A stretch of 5,221 nt of DNA from an uncultured Phascolarctobacterium sp. Lineage in GTDB: Bacteria > Bacillota > Negativicutes > Acidaminococcales > Acidaminococcaceae. This document shows, one piece after another, positions 1-5,218 of this stretch. The stretch lies in assembly GCA_949287345.1 (NCBI GenBank), contig CASEGD010000094.1, positions 1 through 5,221 on the forward strand. The letters run 5' to 3'. The translations under genes were made by a program, and so were the position numbers. Each line of letters starts with the position of its first letter. The first letter of the stretch is position 1. A model generated the notes under the pieces. That model was not told where the DNA came from. It saw only the letters and a list, made by a program, of their open reading frames with translations, and ran no database searches.

Positions 1-66
1 AATTTTTGCCGTTTTTAGTCAAACATGCTTGCGTTAAGAAATCCGCCTAGCCGCGGAACTTTCTTG

Positions 67-94
67 GTTCGTTCTTTGGTTACAAAGAATGAAC
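67..94. repeat. Perfect 12-bp inverted repeat (hairpin) upstream of the HTH gene
   Basis: The left arm (67-78, GTTCGTTCTTTG) pairs with the right arm (83-94, CAAAGAATGAAC) across a GTTA loop, with 11 Watson-Crick pairs and one G-U pair if transcribed rightward. Neither strand has a T-run after the stem, so it is not a standard intrinsic terminator. It ends one base before the ATG at 95. It may be a dispersed intergenic repeat, an mRNA 5' stem or a protein-binding dyad; the sequence does not decide. The pairing itself is certain, the role is not. Confidence 0.6.
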
Positions 95-154
95 ATGAGT
101 AAAAGAACTAAATTAGCAATATTAAACTACCTGCAAAGACGAAAAAGTAAATGA
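95..154 (+). CDS. Possible 19-codon leader ORF
   Basis: An ATG directly after the 67-94 hairpin opens a 19-codon reading frame beginning MSKRTKLAILNY and ending in a lysine/arginine-rich tail. Its TGA stop (152-154) overlaps the Shine-Dalgarno sequence (GAGGT, 153-157) of the HTH gene that follows, in a different frame. That layout would suit a translationally coupled leader peptide. Against it, there is only a weak purine stretch (AAAGAA) as ribosome-binding site, buried in the hairpin arm, and the peptide has no recognisable domain. The lysine-rich composition could simply come from A-rich intergenic DNA. It is included as a low-confidence candidate. Confidence 0.2.
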   Translation: MSKRTKLAILNYLQRRKSK

Positions 155-164
155 GGTAATAAAT

Positions 165-497
165 ATGAACACAGAATTAAGCCCCAAATTCTTAAACCAA
201 ATCTGCGGCAACGCCGAATCCGAATTTTGTTTATATAATCCCCGCAGCAAAAGCGGAATCCAGACATGGGAAATAAAGGTAAGAAACACCGATAACACCC
301 GTAAAATTATTGTCGTGCGCGATTACGGCTATAAAATCGACCACGAAGAAATACAAATCAATCCCTTTAAAACCCGCGCAGAACGCAACGCCGAAATATT
401 ACGCTTATATAAGGAAGAAGGAATATCCCAAATTTTCCTCGGCAATTTGTTCAACATCAGCCAGCCGTCGGTATCACTAATCGTGAACGGAAAATAA
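165..497 (+). CDS. Small helix-turn-helix protein of unknown function
   Basis: A 110-residue protein whose C-terminus (about residues 73-108) reads as a helix-turn-helix DNA-binding unit: the stretch SQIFLGNLFNISQPSVSLIV (88-107) has the typical spacing of a first helix, a turn at N97-I98-S99 and a recognition helix starting Q100-P101-S102-V103. The N-terminal 70 residues are polar, with a possible small beta-rich region (W35-V39, I48-V51), and match no family I can name. No membrane segment or signal peptide is present. The start is supported by GAGGT 8 bases upstream. The gene stands alone between a hairpin and a strong terminator, and its codons are visibly more A-rich than those of the efflux operon, which could mean a different origin. 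It is probably a DNA-binding regulator; target and function are unknown. Confidence 0.72.
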   Translation: MNTELSPKFLNQICGNAESEFCLYNPRSKSGIQTWEIKVRNTDNTRKIIVVRDYGYKIDHEEIQINPFKTRAERNAEILRLYKEEGISQIFLGNLFNISQPSVSLIVNGK

Positions 498-502
498 AAA
501 AT

Positions 503-538
503 AAAGCGCATTTCTGTATTTGCAGAACTGCGCTTTTT
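503..538. terminator. Bidirectional intrinsic terminator
   Basis: A 14-base arm (503-516, AAAGCGCATTTCTG) pairs with 523-536 at 13 of 14 positions (one T-C mismatch) around a 6-base loop. On the plus strand it is followed by TTTTT (534-538) six bases after the HTH stop codon, so it ends that gene's transcript. On the minus strand the stem is followed by ATTTTTTATTTT (502 down to 491), an equally good U-tract, so it can also stop leftward transcription from the promoter at 705-732. Confidence 0.88.
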
Positions 539-604
539 GTATCTTTACACGTTTATATTTTCTGTTGGCTATGCCCTCGGAAAAGAGAAGTCCAATAAAA
601 GCAG

Positions 605-644
605 GTAAACCGCCACAGCCCTTCGAAAGATTGTGACGGTTTAC
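605..644. other. Long intergenic hairpin
   Basis: GTAAACCGCCACA (605-617) pairs with TGTGACGGTTTAC (632-644) with one C-A mismatch on the plus strand. On the minus strand the same position is a G-U wobble, so the stem is uninterrupted only when transcribed leftward. The 14-base loop contains the small palindrome TTCGAA. No T-run follows on either strand. The strand preference supports its being part of the leftward RNA. Confidence 0.6.
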
Positions 645-662
645 TAAACCAAAATCTTATTT

Positions 663-690
663 AAGGCTGACCGTCTATCGGCAGCCTTTT
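663..690 (+). terminator. Second terminator-like hairpin
   Basis: AAGGCTG (663-669) plus CCG (671-673) pair with CGG (679-681) plus CAGCCTT (682-688), with A670 bulged and a TCTAT loop, followed by TTTT and then GTATTT. It could act as a back-up terminator for rightward read-through from the HTH gene, insulating the tetR operon. On the other strand it would form the 5' hairpin of the predicted leftward RNA; the two roles are not exclusive. Confidence 0.55.
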
Positions 691-704
691 GTATTTCTAT
701 AATT

Positions 705-732
705 ATTATAACAAACAAAACCGAAAAGTCAA
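705..732 (-). promoter_or_regulatory. Strong leftward sigma-70-type promoter
   Basis: Read on the minus strand, TTGACT (732 down to 727) and a perfect TATAAT (710 down to 705) are separated by 16 bases, giving 11 of 12 consensus positions. It points away from tetR and towards the 503-536 terminator, with no protein gene in between. It is the best-matching promoter in the window. Transcription should begin around 698. Confidence 0.6.
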
Positions 733-740
733 ACCGGTTT
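731..740. promoter_or_regulatory. AAACCGGTTT palindrome beside the leftward -35
   Basis: A perfect 10-base palindrome overlaps the -35 hexamer of the leftward promoter by two bases. A protein bound here could control that promoter. AAAACCG (717-723) and CGGTTTT (735-741) also form an overlapping 7-bp inverted repeat. The palindrome is short enough to be chance. Confidence 0.25.
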
Positions 741-762
741 TATAGCATAAGCATTGCGCTTT

Positions 763-791
763 TTTATTTGTTGTTGGCAGGATTTTAAAAT
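763..791 (+). promoter_or_regulatory. Weak candidate promoter for the tetR-efflux operon
   Basis: TAAAAT (786-791) matches the -10 consensus at 5 of 6 positions, with a poor -35 (TTTATT, 763-768) at 17 bases. A start near 798 would place the compound palindrome at 806-840 just inside the transcript, where a bound repressor could block initiation or escape. TTGGCA at 774-779 is a better -35 sequence but has no good -10 at normal spacing. The assignment is tentative. Confidence 0.28.
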
Positions 792-805
792 TTGGCGGCG
801 AAATG

Positions 806-840
806 TTCAATCAAACGATTAAATCAAATGATTGATTGAA
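806..840. promoter_or_regulatory. Compound palindromic operator, probable TetR autoregulatory site
   Basis: Outer arms TTCAATCAA (806-814) and TTGATTGAA (832-840) form a perfect 9-bp inverted repeat. Inside lie two 12-base half-symmetric units 13 bases apart, AATCAAACGATT (809-820) and AATCAAATGATT (822-833), each itself a dyad (AATC/GATT and AATCA/TGATT). The block ends at the tetR Shine-Dalgarno sequence, the usual place for a TetR-family repressor to bind its own operator. Two adjacent dyads suggest two repressor dimers. The symmetry is seen directly; TetR binding is inferred from position. Confidence 0.6.
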
Positions 841-854
841 AGAAGGATAAAATT

Positions 855-1466
855 ATGAACGGCGAAGCAGGCAAAAGAGAAAAACTTATCCGCGCGGCGC
901 TGGAGCTTTTTGCCGAAGACGGCTACGATAAAGTAAGCATCAGGCAGATTGCCGCTGCGGCAGGTGTTAACAGTTCAATGATTTCATATTATTTTAACGG
1001 CAAAAGCGGTTTGTACGAGGCGATTGTCAAAGAGCTTCTGCAAAATTTTGACAGCTTTATCGGCAGCGTGCGGGCGGAAGAAGTTGAACCGCGCGAAGGC
1101 TTGCGCCTGTATGTGCAGACCATCAGCAGGCTGTATGCCAAATACCCGCCGTCGTTTGTCAAGCTGGTGTACCGCGAGCTTTTGAACCCTTCAGAAATTT
1201 TTGAGCAGGTTGCGGTAGGACGGTTCAGGCAAAACTTCAGCGTGCTGCTGAATTTAATTGAACGCGGCAAGGCGCAGGGGTTGTTCCGCACCGATTTGGA
1301 CAGCGGCAAAATGCTGATGATGTTTATTTCGTCCATCAGCCTGTACTTTTTGGCGCGGCCGATTTACACAAAAATTATCGAACAGGATGATACCTTTACG
1401 CAGGCGTATTTAGAGCAGGCGGTTGAAGTGTTGATGCGCGGAATTGAGGTGGCGCATGATGAATAA
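855..1466 (+). CDS. TetR/AcrR-family transcriptional repressor, CecR-like context
   Basis: A 203-residue protein of normal TetR length. The N-terminal DNA-binding domain (about 7-56) carries the family hallmarks: helix 1 KLIRAALELFAEDGYDKVS, then the helix-turn-helix I29-F47 (IRQIAAAAGVNSSMISYYF) followed by GKSGLYEA. The rest is a variable, helical ligand-binding and dimer region, including RELLNPSEIFEQV (about 111-123), a stretch resembling the ISREQLSP region of E. coli CecR. The start has AGAAGGA seven bases upstream. It lies first in a four-gene overlapping operon with an efflux pump and directly after the 806-840 operator, so it probably represses itself and the pump until a toxic ligand binds. 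The inducer cannot be told from the sequence. Orthology with CecR rests on gene order and moderate resemblance. Confidence 0.93.
   Translation: MNGEAGKREKLIRAALELFAEDGYDKVSIRQIAAAAGVNSSMISYYFNGKSGLYEAIVKELLQNFDSFIGSVRAEEVEPREGLRLYVQTISRLYAKYPPSFVKLVYRELLNPSEIFEQVAVGRFRQNFSVLLNLIERGKAQGLFRTDLDSGKMLMMFISSISLYFLARPIYTKIIEQDDTFTQAYLEQAVEVLMRGIEVAHDE
1446..1451 (+). promoter_or_regulatory. Shine-Dalgarno sequence deciding the adaptor start
   Basis: GAGGTG inside the end of tetR sits seven bases before ATG 1459 and only four before ATG 1456. This favours the 1459 start. A longer reading from TTG 1444 would place this sequence inside the gene and add the basic residues MRWRM before the membrane anchor. 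Confidence 0.6.
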
Positions 1467-2430
1467 ACGCAAAATTATCGCCGCTCTGGCAGTTGTGGTT
1501 TTGCTGCTGGCGGCGACTGGCTACAAATTATTTTTGCAGCGTCAGGCTGATGAAGTTTTAACCGGCACGGTTGAAGCGACCAAAGCCGATATTGCCCCGC
1601 GCATTGGCGGATATCTGCGTGTGCGCACTGTTAAAGAGGGCGACAAGCTGCGTAAGGGAGAGCTGGCGGCGCAGATTGACACGCGCGATTTGGAGGCGCA
1701 GCTGGCGGAAAGCAGGGCGGCGTATGCCAAAGCGCAGTCGCAGCTTGTGGATTTGGTTAAGGGCGCGCGCCCGCAGGAGCTGCGCGAGGCGGAAGCCAAA
1801 ACTATGGCGGCGCAGAGTGTTTACGAACAGACGCACGCAGACCGCCTGCGTTACGAAAAATTGTACGCCGACGGTGCGGTAGCGCGCCAGCAATATGACA
1901 AGGCTTTGGCTGATGATTTGGTGGCGGCCAATAATTTAGCAGCCGCGCGCGAGGCGGAAGCTTTGCTTTTGGCAGGCAGCCGTGTGGACGAGATTGAGGC
2001 GCAGCGCGCCGAAGTAAAACGCACGGAAGCGGCTGTGGAAGCAGCGGAGATAAATTTAAACGATGCTTCGCTGTACAGCCCGGTTGACGGCGTGGTGTTA
2101 AGCAAAAATTACGAGGTTGGCGAATACGTCGCTGCCGGAAGCGCGGTGCTGACCGTTGCCGATTTGAATGACTGCTGGGTGCGCGTGTACGTGCCTTCGG
2201 ACATGCTGGGCAGCATTAAAATCGGGCAGGAATGTGATGTGAACATCGACGCTTATCCGGACAGGACTTTTACGGGTAAAATTACGGAAATCAGCGACAG
2301 CGCGGAATATACGCCGCGGCAGAGCATTACCAAACGCGAGCGCGCCAATTTGGTGTTTGCGGTTAAGGTGGCGCTGCCGAACGAGGAGGGCATCTTTAAG
2401 CCGGGCATGGTGGCGGATGTTAGCTTGTAA
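1459..2430 (+). CDS. HlyD/YbhG-like periplasmic adaptor (membrane fusion protein) of an ABC efflux pump
   Basis: A 323-residue inner-membrane-anchored adaptor that should link the ABC permease to an outer-membrane channel. Residues 2-5 (NKRK) are basic, followed by an uncleaved membrane anchor (about 6-26) with no lipobox. The first half of the lipoyl-like domain (about 36-74) contains APRIGGYLRV and VKEGDKLRKGE. A long helical hairpin (about 75-200) is rich in A, E, Q and R and contains ARPQELREAEA. The second lipoyl half starts LYSPVDGVVL (205-214), and a beta-barrel domain follows, ending KPGMVADVSL. Length and motif order fit E. coli YbhG. The start overlaps tetR by 8 bases and the stop shares one base with the ATPase start, implying coupled translation. 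The substrate is unknown; YbhG-type systems are linked to antibiotic and xenobiotic export. Confidence 0.92.
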   Translation: MNKRKIIAALAVVVLLLAATGYKLFLQRQADEVLTGTVEATKADIAPRIGGYLRVRTVKEGDKLRKGELAAQIDTRDLEAQLAESRAAYAKAQSQLVDLVKGARPQELREAEAKTMAAQSVYEQTHADRLRYEKLYADGAVARQQYDKALADDLVAANNLAAAREAEALLLAGSRVDEIEAQRAEVKRTEAAVEAAEINLNDASLYSPVDGVVLSKNYEVGEYVAAGSAVLTVADLNDCWVRVYVPSDMLGSIKIGQECDVNIDAYPDRTFTGKITEISDSAEYTPRQSITKRERANLVFAVKVALPNEEGIFKPGMVADVSL

Positions 2431-3338
2431 TGATGGAATACGCGATTGAAACAAGGGATTTAACCTGCAAATTCGGCAATTTTACCGCCGTAGATAAATT
2501 AAATATCCGTGTGGCGCCGGGGCAGATTTATGGCTTTTTAGGTTCGAACGGAAGCGGCAAATCGACCAGTATCCGCATGTTGTGCGGATTATTGAAACCT
2601 GCGGCAGGCAGCGGCACGGTGCTGGGCTACGATGTTGAAACGCAGGCGGAAAAAATTAAGGAACACATTGGCTATATGTCGCAAAAGTTCAGTTTGTATC
2701 TGGATTTGACGGTGTTTGAGAACCTTGATTTTTACGCCGGTATGTACGGGCTGCGCGGTGCGGAAAAGCTTGCGCGTGTGAACGAAATGATTACGGAAAT
2801 GCAGCTTGAAGATAAACGCGATGCGCTTTCGGCGACGCTTTCCGGCGGGCTTAAGCAGCGCCTTGCTTTGGCGTGCGCTATTTTGCACAAGCCGCGCCTG
2901 CTGTTTCTGGACGAGCCGACGAGCGCGGTTGACCCTATCTCGCGCCGCAGCTTCTGGCAGATTATCCACGGTTTGGCACTGGGCGGCACGACGATGGTGG
3001 TAACAACGCATTTTATGGAAGAAGCGGAACACTGCGATGAAATGGTATTCCTTGACGCGGGCAAAATGGTGGCGCAGGGCAGCCCCAAAGCGCTGAAGGA
3101 CAGCATTAAGGAAGTGCTGGTAAGCATTGCCAGCGACGATTCCATTAAGCTGCGTGGAGAAATACAGCAAAGTGTTCCGGTGCTTGATGCCTATATTTTC
3201 GGGCGCGAGCTGCGGCTTTTAATGCGGCGTGAAGATTTAGGCGCGCTGGCGGGCTATGCTTACAATGTTATTGAACCGAGCATGGAGGACGTTTTTTCGT
3301 ACTATCTTGATAAACGGAAAGGCGGTGGCGGTGTATGA
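2430..3338 (+). CDS. ABC transporter ATP-binding protein (single-domain YbhF-like)
   Basis: A 302-residue cytoplasmic ATPase with every core motif: Walker A GSNGSGKST (38-46), Q-loop Q85 in YMSQKFSLY, signature LSGGLKQR (137-144), Walker B LLFLDEP (157-163), D-loop SAVD (165-168) and switch H194 in TTHFMEEAEHCD. The last motif and the FSLY after the Q-loop are typical of the drug-export ABC-2 subgroup that includes YbhF. A C-terminal extension of about 80 residues follows. E. coli YbhF is a tandem of two such domains (about 580 residues); this protein has one, so it should work as a homodimer. The start codon overlaps the adaptor stop (TAATG); a second ATG follows at once (2433). The upstream Shine-Dalgarno is weak, suggesting coupling. 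The glycine-rich end (GGGGV) also supplies the G-rich sequence before the permease start. Confidence 0.95.
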   Translation: MMEYAIETRDLTCKFGNFTAVDKLNIRVAPGQIYGFLGSNGSGKSTSIRMLCGLLKPAAGSGTVLGYDVETQAEKIKEHIGYMSQKFSLYLDLTVFENLDFYAGMYGLRGAEKLARVNEMITEMQLEDKRDALSATLSGGLKQRLALACAILHKPRLLFLDEPTSAVDPISRRSFWQIIHGLALGGTTMVVTTHFMEEAEHCDEMVFLDAGKMVAQGSPKALKDSIKEVLVSIASDDSIKLRGEIQQSVPVLDAYIFGRELRLLMRREDLGALAGYAYNVIEPSMEDVFSYYLDKRKGGGGV

Positions 3339-4453
3339 ACAGGCTGCTGGCGCTTTTAAAAAAAGAATTTATCCAGATGCGGCGCGACAAGTTATCGCTG
3401 GGCATTATGCTCTTCATGCCCGTTATGCAGCTGATAATTTTCGGCTTTGCCATCAACACGGACGTTAAGCATTTAAAAACGGCGGTGTTCGACCAGTCGC
3501 TGACGCAGGAGAGCCGCGAGCTTTTGACGGGCTTTACCGCCAGCGAGTATTTTGACATTGAATTTGTTGAAGACAGCTTTGACGATGTTAATTACCGGCT
3601 GGACAGCGGCGACGCCAAGGTCGGCATTATCATACCGCCTGATTTGGACAGCAATCTGGAGCATAACCGCCCCACGCCCATACAGGTGCTGGTGGATGCT
3701 ACCGATTCGCAGTCGGCGGCATCGGCAATCAGCGCGGCTCAGTCCATCGGCATGTTAAAATCGCAGGAGGCGCGGGCTGAAAAAAGCGGTTTGCACGGCA
3801 CACCGCCAAATTTGTATGACGTGCGTGTGCGCGCCTGGTACAACCAGGATTTTGTAACGGCGTTTTACATGGTGCCGGGTCTGATGGGCACAATTTTAAC
3901 GCTTACAATGGTAATGATAACATCCATGGCGATTGTGCGCGAGCGCGAAACCGGCACGTTGGAGCAGCTGATGGTAACGCCGCTGAAAACATGGGAGCTG
4001 ATGCTCGGCAAAATCATTCCTTATATTTTTGTCGGCTATGTGCAGATAACGGTGGCGCTGATGGTGGGTCTGTTTGTGTTTGACGTGCCCGTACGCGGCA
4101 GTTTGCTGCTCTTGTATGTGCTGTCGCTGTTTTTCATCGTTGCGTCGCTGACGCTGGGCGTTTTAATATCAAGCTATGCGCGCACGCAGATACAGGCAAT
4201 GGAAATGTCGTTTTTCGTCATCCTGCCCAGTATTATGCTGTCGGGCTTCGTGTTTCCGCGCGAATCCATGCCGCAGATTTTTTACTGGCTGGGCGACGTG
4301 CTGCCGCTGACATATTACCTGCAAATTCTGCGCGGCATCTTTTTAAAGGGCAACGGGCTGGCATTTTTGTGGGGGCAGGTAGCGGCGCTTTTGGTGTTTA
4401 TCCTGCTGACGCTGGGGCTGAGCATTAAAAAATTTGTGAAAAAACTGAACTGA
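3335..4453 (+). CDS. ABC-2 type permease (YbhS/YbhR-like)
   Basis: A 372-residue integral membrane protein of the ABC2_membrane_3 type. The cytoplasmic N-terminus LLALLKKEFIQMRRDK precedes membrane segment 1 (about 20-40). A large extracytoplasmic domain follows (about 42-170), containing VGIIIPPDL and VLVDATDSQSA. Then come five more predicted segments (about 177-201, 227-249, 257-281, 289-308, 343-366). The family loop ERETGTLEQLMVTP (203-216) couples the permease to the ATPase. E. coli YbhS and YbhR are of nearly the same length but act as a pair; here only one gene exists, so a homodimer is likely. The ATG overlaps the ATPase stop by four bases (ATGA). It is the last gene of the operon, and no terminator follows it. 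The substrate cannot be deduced. Confidence 0.94.
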   Translation: MNRLLALLKKEFIQMRRDKLSLGIMLFMPVMQLIIFGFAINTDVKHLKTAVFDQSLTQESRELLTGFTASEYFDIEFVEDSFDDVNYRLDSGDAKVGIIIPPDLDSNLEHNRPTPIQVLVDATDSQSAASAISAAQSIGMLKSQEARAEKSGLHGTPPNLYDVRVRAWYNQDFVTAFYMVPGLMGTILTLTMVMITSMAIVRERETGTLEQLMVTPLKTWELMLGKIIPYIFVGYVQITVALMVGLFVFDVPVRGSLLLLYVLSLFFIVASLTLGVLISSYARTQIQAMEMSFFVILPSIMLSGFVFPRESMPQIFYWLGDVLPLTYYLQILRGIFLKGNGLAFLWGQVAALLVFILLTLGLSIKKFVKKLN

Positions 4454-4476
4454 AATTATTAAAAGACCCTTCGGTA

Positions 4477-4485
4477 TGTTATAAT
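4477..4485 (+). promoter_or_regulatory. TG-extended -10 promoter for trmK
   Basis: A perfect TATAAT (4480-4485) is preceded by TGT (4477-4479), the extended -10 signature that relaxes the need for a -35. The -35 region is poor (TTAAAA at 15 bases, or TTATTA at 18). Initiation is expected near 4492, giving a leader of about 28 nt. It begins 24 bases after the permease stop. Confidence 0.65.
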
Positions 4486-4498
4486 TTACTTATGTAAA
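4485..4498. promoter_or_regulatory. Small dyad at the trmK transcription start
   Basis: TTTAC (4485-4489) and GTAAA (4494-4498) form a perfect 5-bp inverted repeat with a TTAT spacer, straddling the predicted start site. It could be a repressor site or an inner stem within the loop of the 4464-4519 structure. It is AT-rich and short, so chance is possible. Confidence 0.25.
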
Positions 4499-4519
4499 CA
4501 AAACGTATCCGGAGGGTTT

Positions 4520-5218
4520 ATGAATATAGGAGCAAGGCTTGAAGCAGTGGCAAAACTGGTGCCGCAGGGCTGCGTGCTGGCGGATATCGGCACCGACCAC
4601 GCGTATTTGCCGGTGTGGCTGCTGCAAAAAGGGCAAATTAAAGCCGCCGTTGCGGCGGATATTGCGGCAGGGCCGTGCCGTGCGGCGCAGACCAATACCG
4701 GCATGTATGGCCTGCGCGATAAAATTGAAGTGCGCATGGGCAGCGGGCTGACGGTGTTAAAACCGGGCGAAGCTGACGGCGCCGTTATTGCCGGAATGGG
4801 CGGCAGTACGATTGTTGAAATTTTGAAGGAAGCGCCCGAAGTTGCGGCGGCGCTGAAATTTTTAATTGTGCAGCCTATGGCTGGCGCTGCTGGCTTGCGC
4901 AAATGGGTGTGCCAAAACGGCTGGCGCATTGCGGACGAAGCGCTGGCAGAAGAACCGCAGCATCTGTACGAAATTATTTTGCTGGAGCACGGCGAAGAAA
5001 CTGCGCACAGCGATTTGGAATATGAAATCGGCCCAAGGCTGCTGGAAAAACGCCCGCCGCTTTTGGCAAAGCATTTGGCAAAACTGCAAAACGCTTATAA
5101 GCACACGCTGGACAGCATGGCAAAAAGCGCGCAGGCACAGCAAAGCGAAAAATATAAAAAATTACAGGAGCTTTATGCCGGATTGGAGGAATTGAGGCAT
5201 GAGTGCGGTTGTAAATGA
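4520..5218 (+). CDS. trmK: tRNA (adenine(22)-N1)-methyltransferase TrmK
   Basis: A 232-residue SAM-dependent Rossmann methyltransferase that makes m1A at position 22 of tRNA. The N-terminus RLEAVAKLVPQG leads into motif I ADIGTDHAYLPVWLL (21-35), the highly typical TrmK signature, where D22, G24 and D26-H27 shape the SAM pocket. AADIAAGPCRAAQ (45-57), GEADGAVIAGMGG (83-95) and the VQPMAGA strand-loop (117-123) follow in the family order. The last 60 or so residues are charged and helical, matching the C-terminal coiled-coil domain of TrmK. Length is normal. The start is fixed by GGAGGG four bases upstream. The stop overlaps the next gene by 20 bases. In many Bacillota trmK sits next to a NIF3-family gene, as appears to be the case here. 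It has its own promoter but no terminator upstream, so it may also be reached by efflux-operon transcripts. Confidence 0.95.
   Translation: MNIGARLEAVAKLVPQGCVLADIGTDHAYLPVWLLQKGQIKAAVAADIAAGPCRAAQTNTGMYGLRDKIEVRMGSGLTVLKPGEADGAVIAGMGGSTIVEILKEAPEVAAALKFLIVQPMAGAAGLRKWVCQNGWRIADEALAEEPQHLYEIILLEHGEETAHSDLEYEIGPRLLEKRPPLLAKHLAKLQNAYKHTLDSMAKSAQAQQSEKYKKLQELYAGLEELRHECGCK

Larger units (their letters stand above)
493..698 (-). ncRNA. Predicted small RNA of about 200 nt, transcribed leftward
   Basis: A near-consensus minus-strand promoter (727-732 and 705-710) predicts a start near 698, and the reverse face of the 503-536 terminator predicts an end near 493. The RNA would carry a stable hairpin close to its 5' end (688 down to 663), a second 13-position stem (644 down to 605, one mismatch), a short irregular hairpin (UUGG/CCAA closed, about 596 to 565) and the terminator stem. 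No ORF with a ribosome-binding site lies within it. I do not recognise it as tmRNA, SRP RNA, RNase P RNA, a T-box or a common riboswitch. The size is in the range of 6S RNA, but I cannot see 6S's single long bulged rod. Its 3' end just overlaps the last codons of the HTH gene in antisense. Prediction rests on signals alone. Confidence 0.42.
4464..4519 (+). promoter_or_regulatory. 11-bp inverted repeat whose right arm is the trmK Shine-Dalgarno
   Basis: Bases 4464-4474 (AGACCCTTCGG) pair with 4509-4519 (CCGGAGGGTTT) in RNA over 11 positions, two of them G-U, enclosing a 34-base loop. The right arm contains GGAGGG, the trmK ribosome-binding site, and ends at the base before its ATG. The left arm lies upstream of the predicted transcription start of the local promoter, so only read-through mRNA from the efflux operon would contain both arms. 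There is no T-run, so it is not an intrinsic terminator. Sequestration of the binding site is inference. Confidence 0.5.

Noticed and set aside
329..511. A 60-codon minus-strand ORF opposite the HTH gene
   Set aside because: It is antisense to a better-supported gene, begins inside the terminator stem and has no ribosome-binding site.
571..636. A 21-codon plus-strand ORF (MPSEKRSPIKAG...) in the 541-854 gap
   Set aside because: It has no Shine-Dalgarno sequence, runs through the 605-644 hairpin and resembles no known protein.
565..690. Cobalamin-type riboswitch on the plus strand, suggested by CCGCCACAGCCC and following stems
   Set aside because: Only a superficial likeness; the conserved B12-box core and kissing-loop elements are not visible, and the downstream gene is a TetR operon.
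698..703. Perfect TATAAT on the plus strand as a tetR promoter
   Set aside because: No -35 lies at usable spacing (CTATCG at 17 bases), and it is more than 100 bases from the operator; the AT-rich block fits the leftward promoter better.
749..766. Terminator from AAGC/GCTT followed by a T-run
   Set aside because: A four-base-pair stem is too short to support termination.
1542..3170. Long antisense ORFs opposite the adaptor and ATPase genes
   Set aside because: They are by-products of GC-biased third positions in the genuine plus-strand genes and lack start signals and domain motifs.
4464..4519. Intrinsic terminator of the efflux operon
   Set aside because: The loop is 34 bases and no T-run follows the stem; the right arm coincides with the trmK ribosome-binding site instead.
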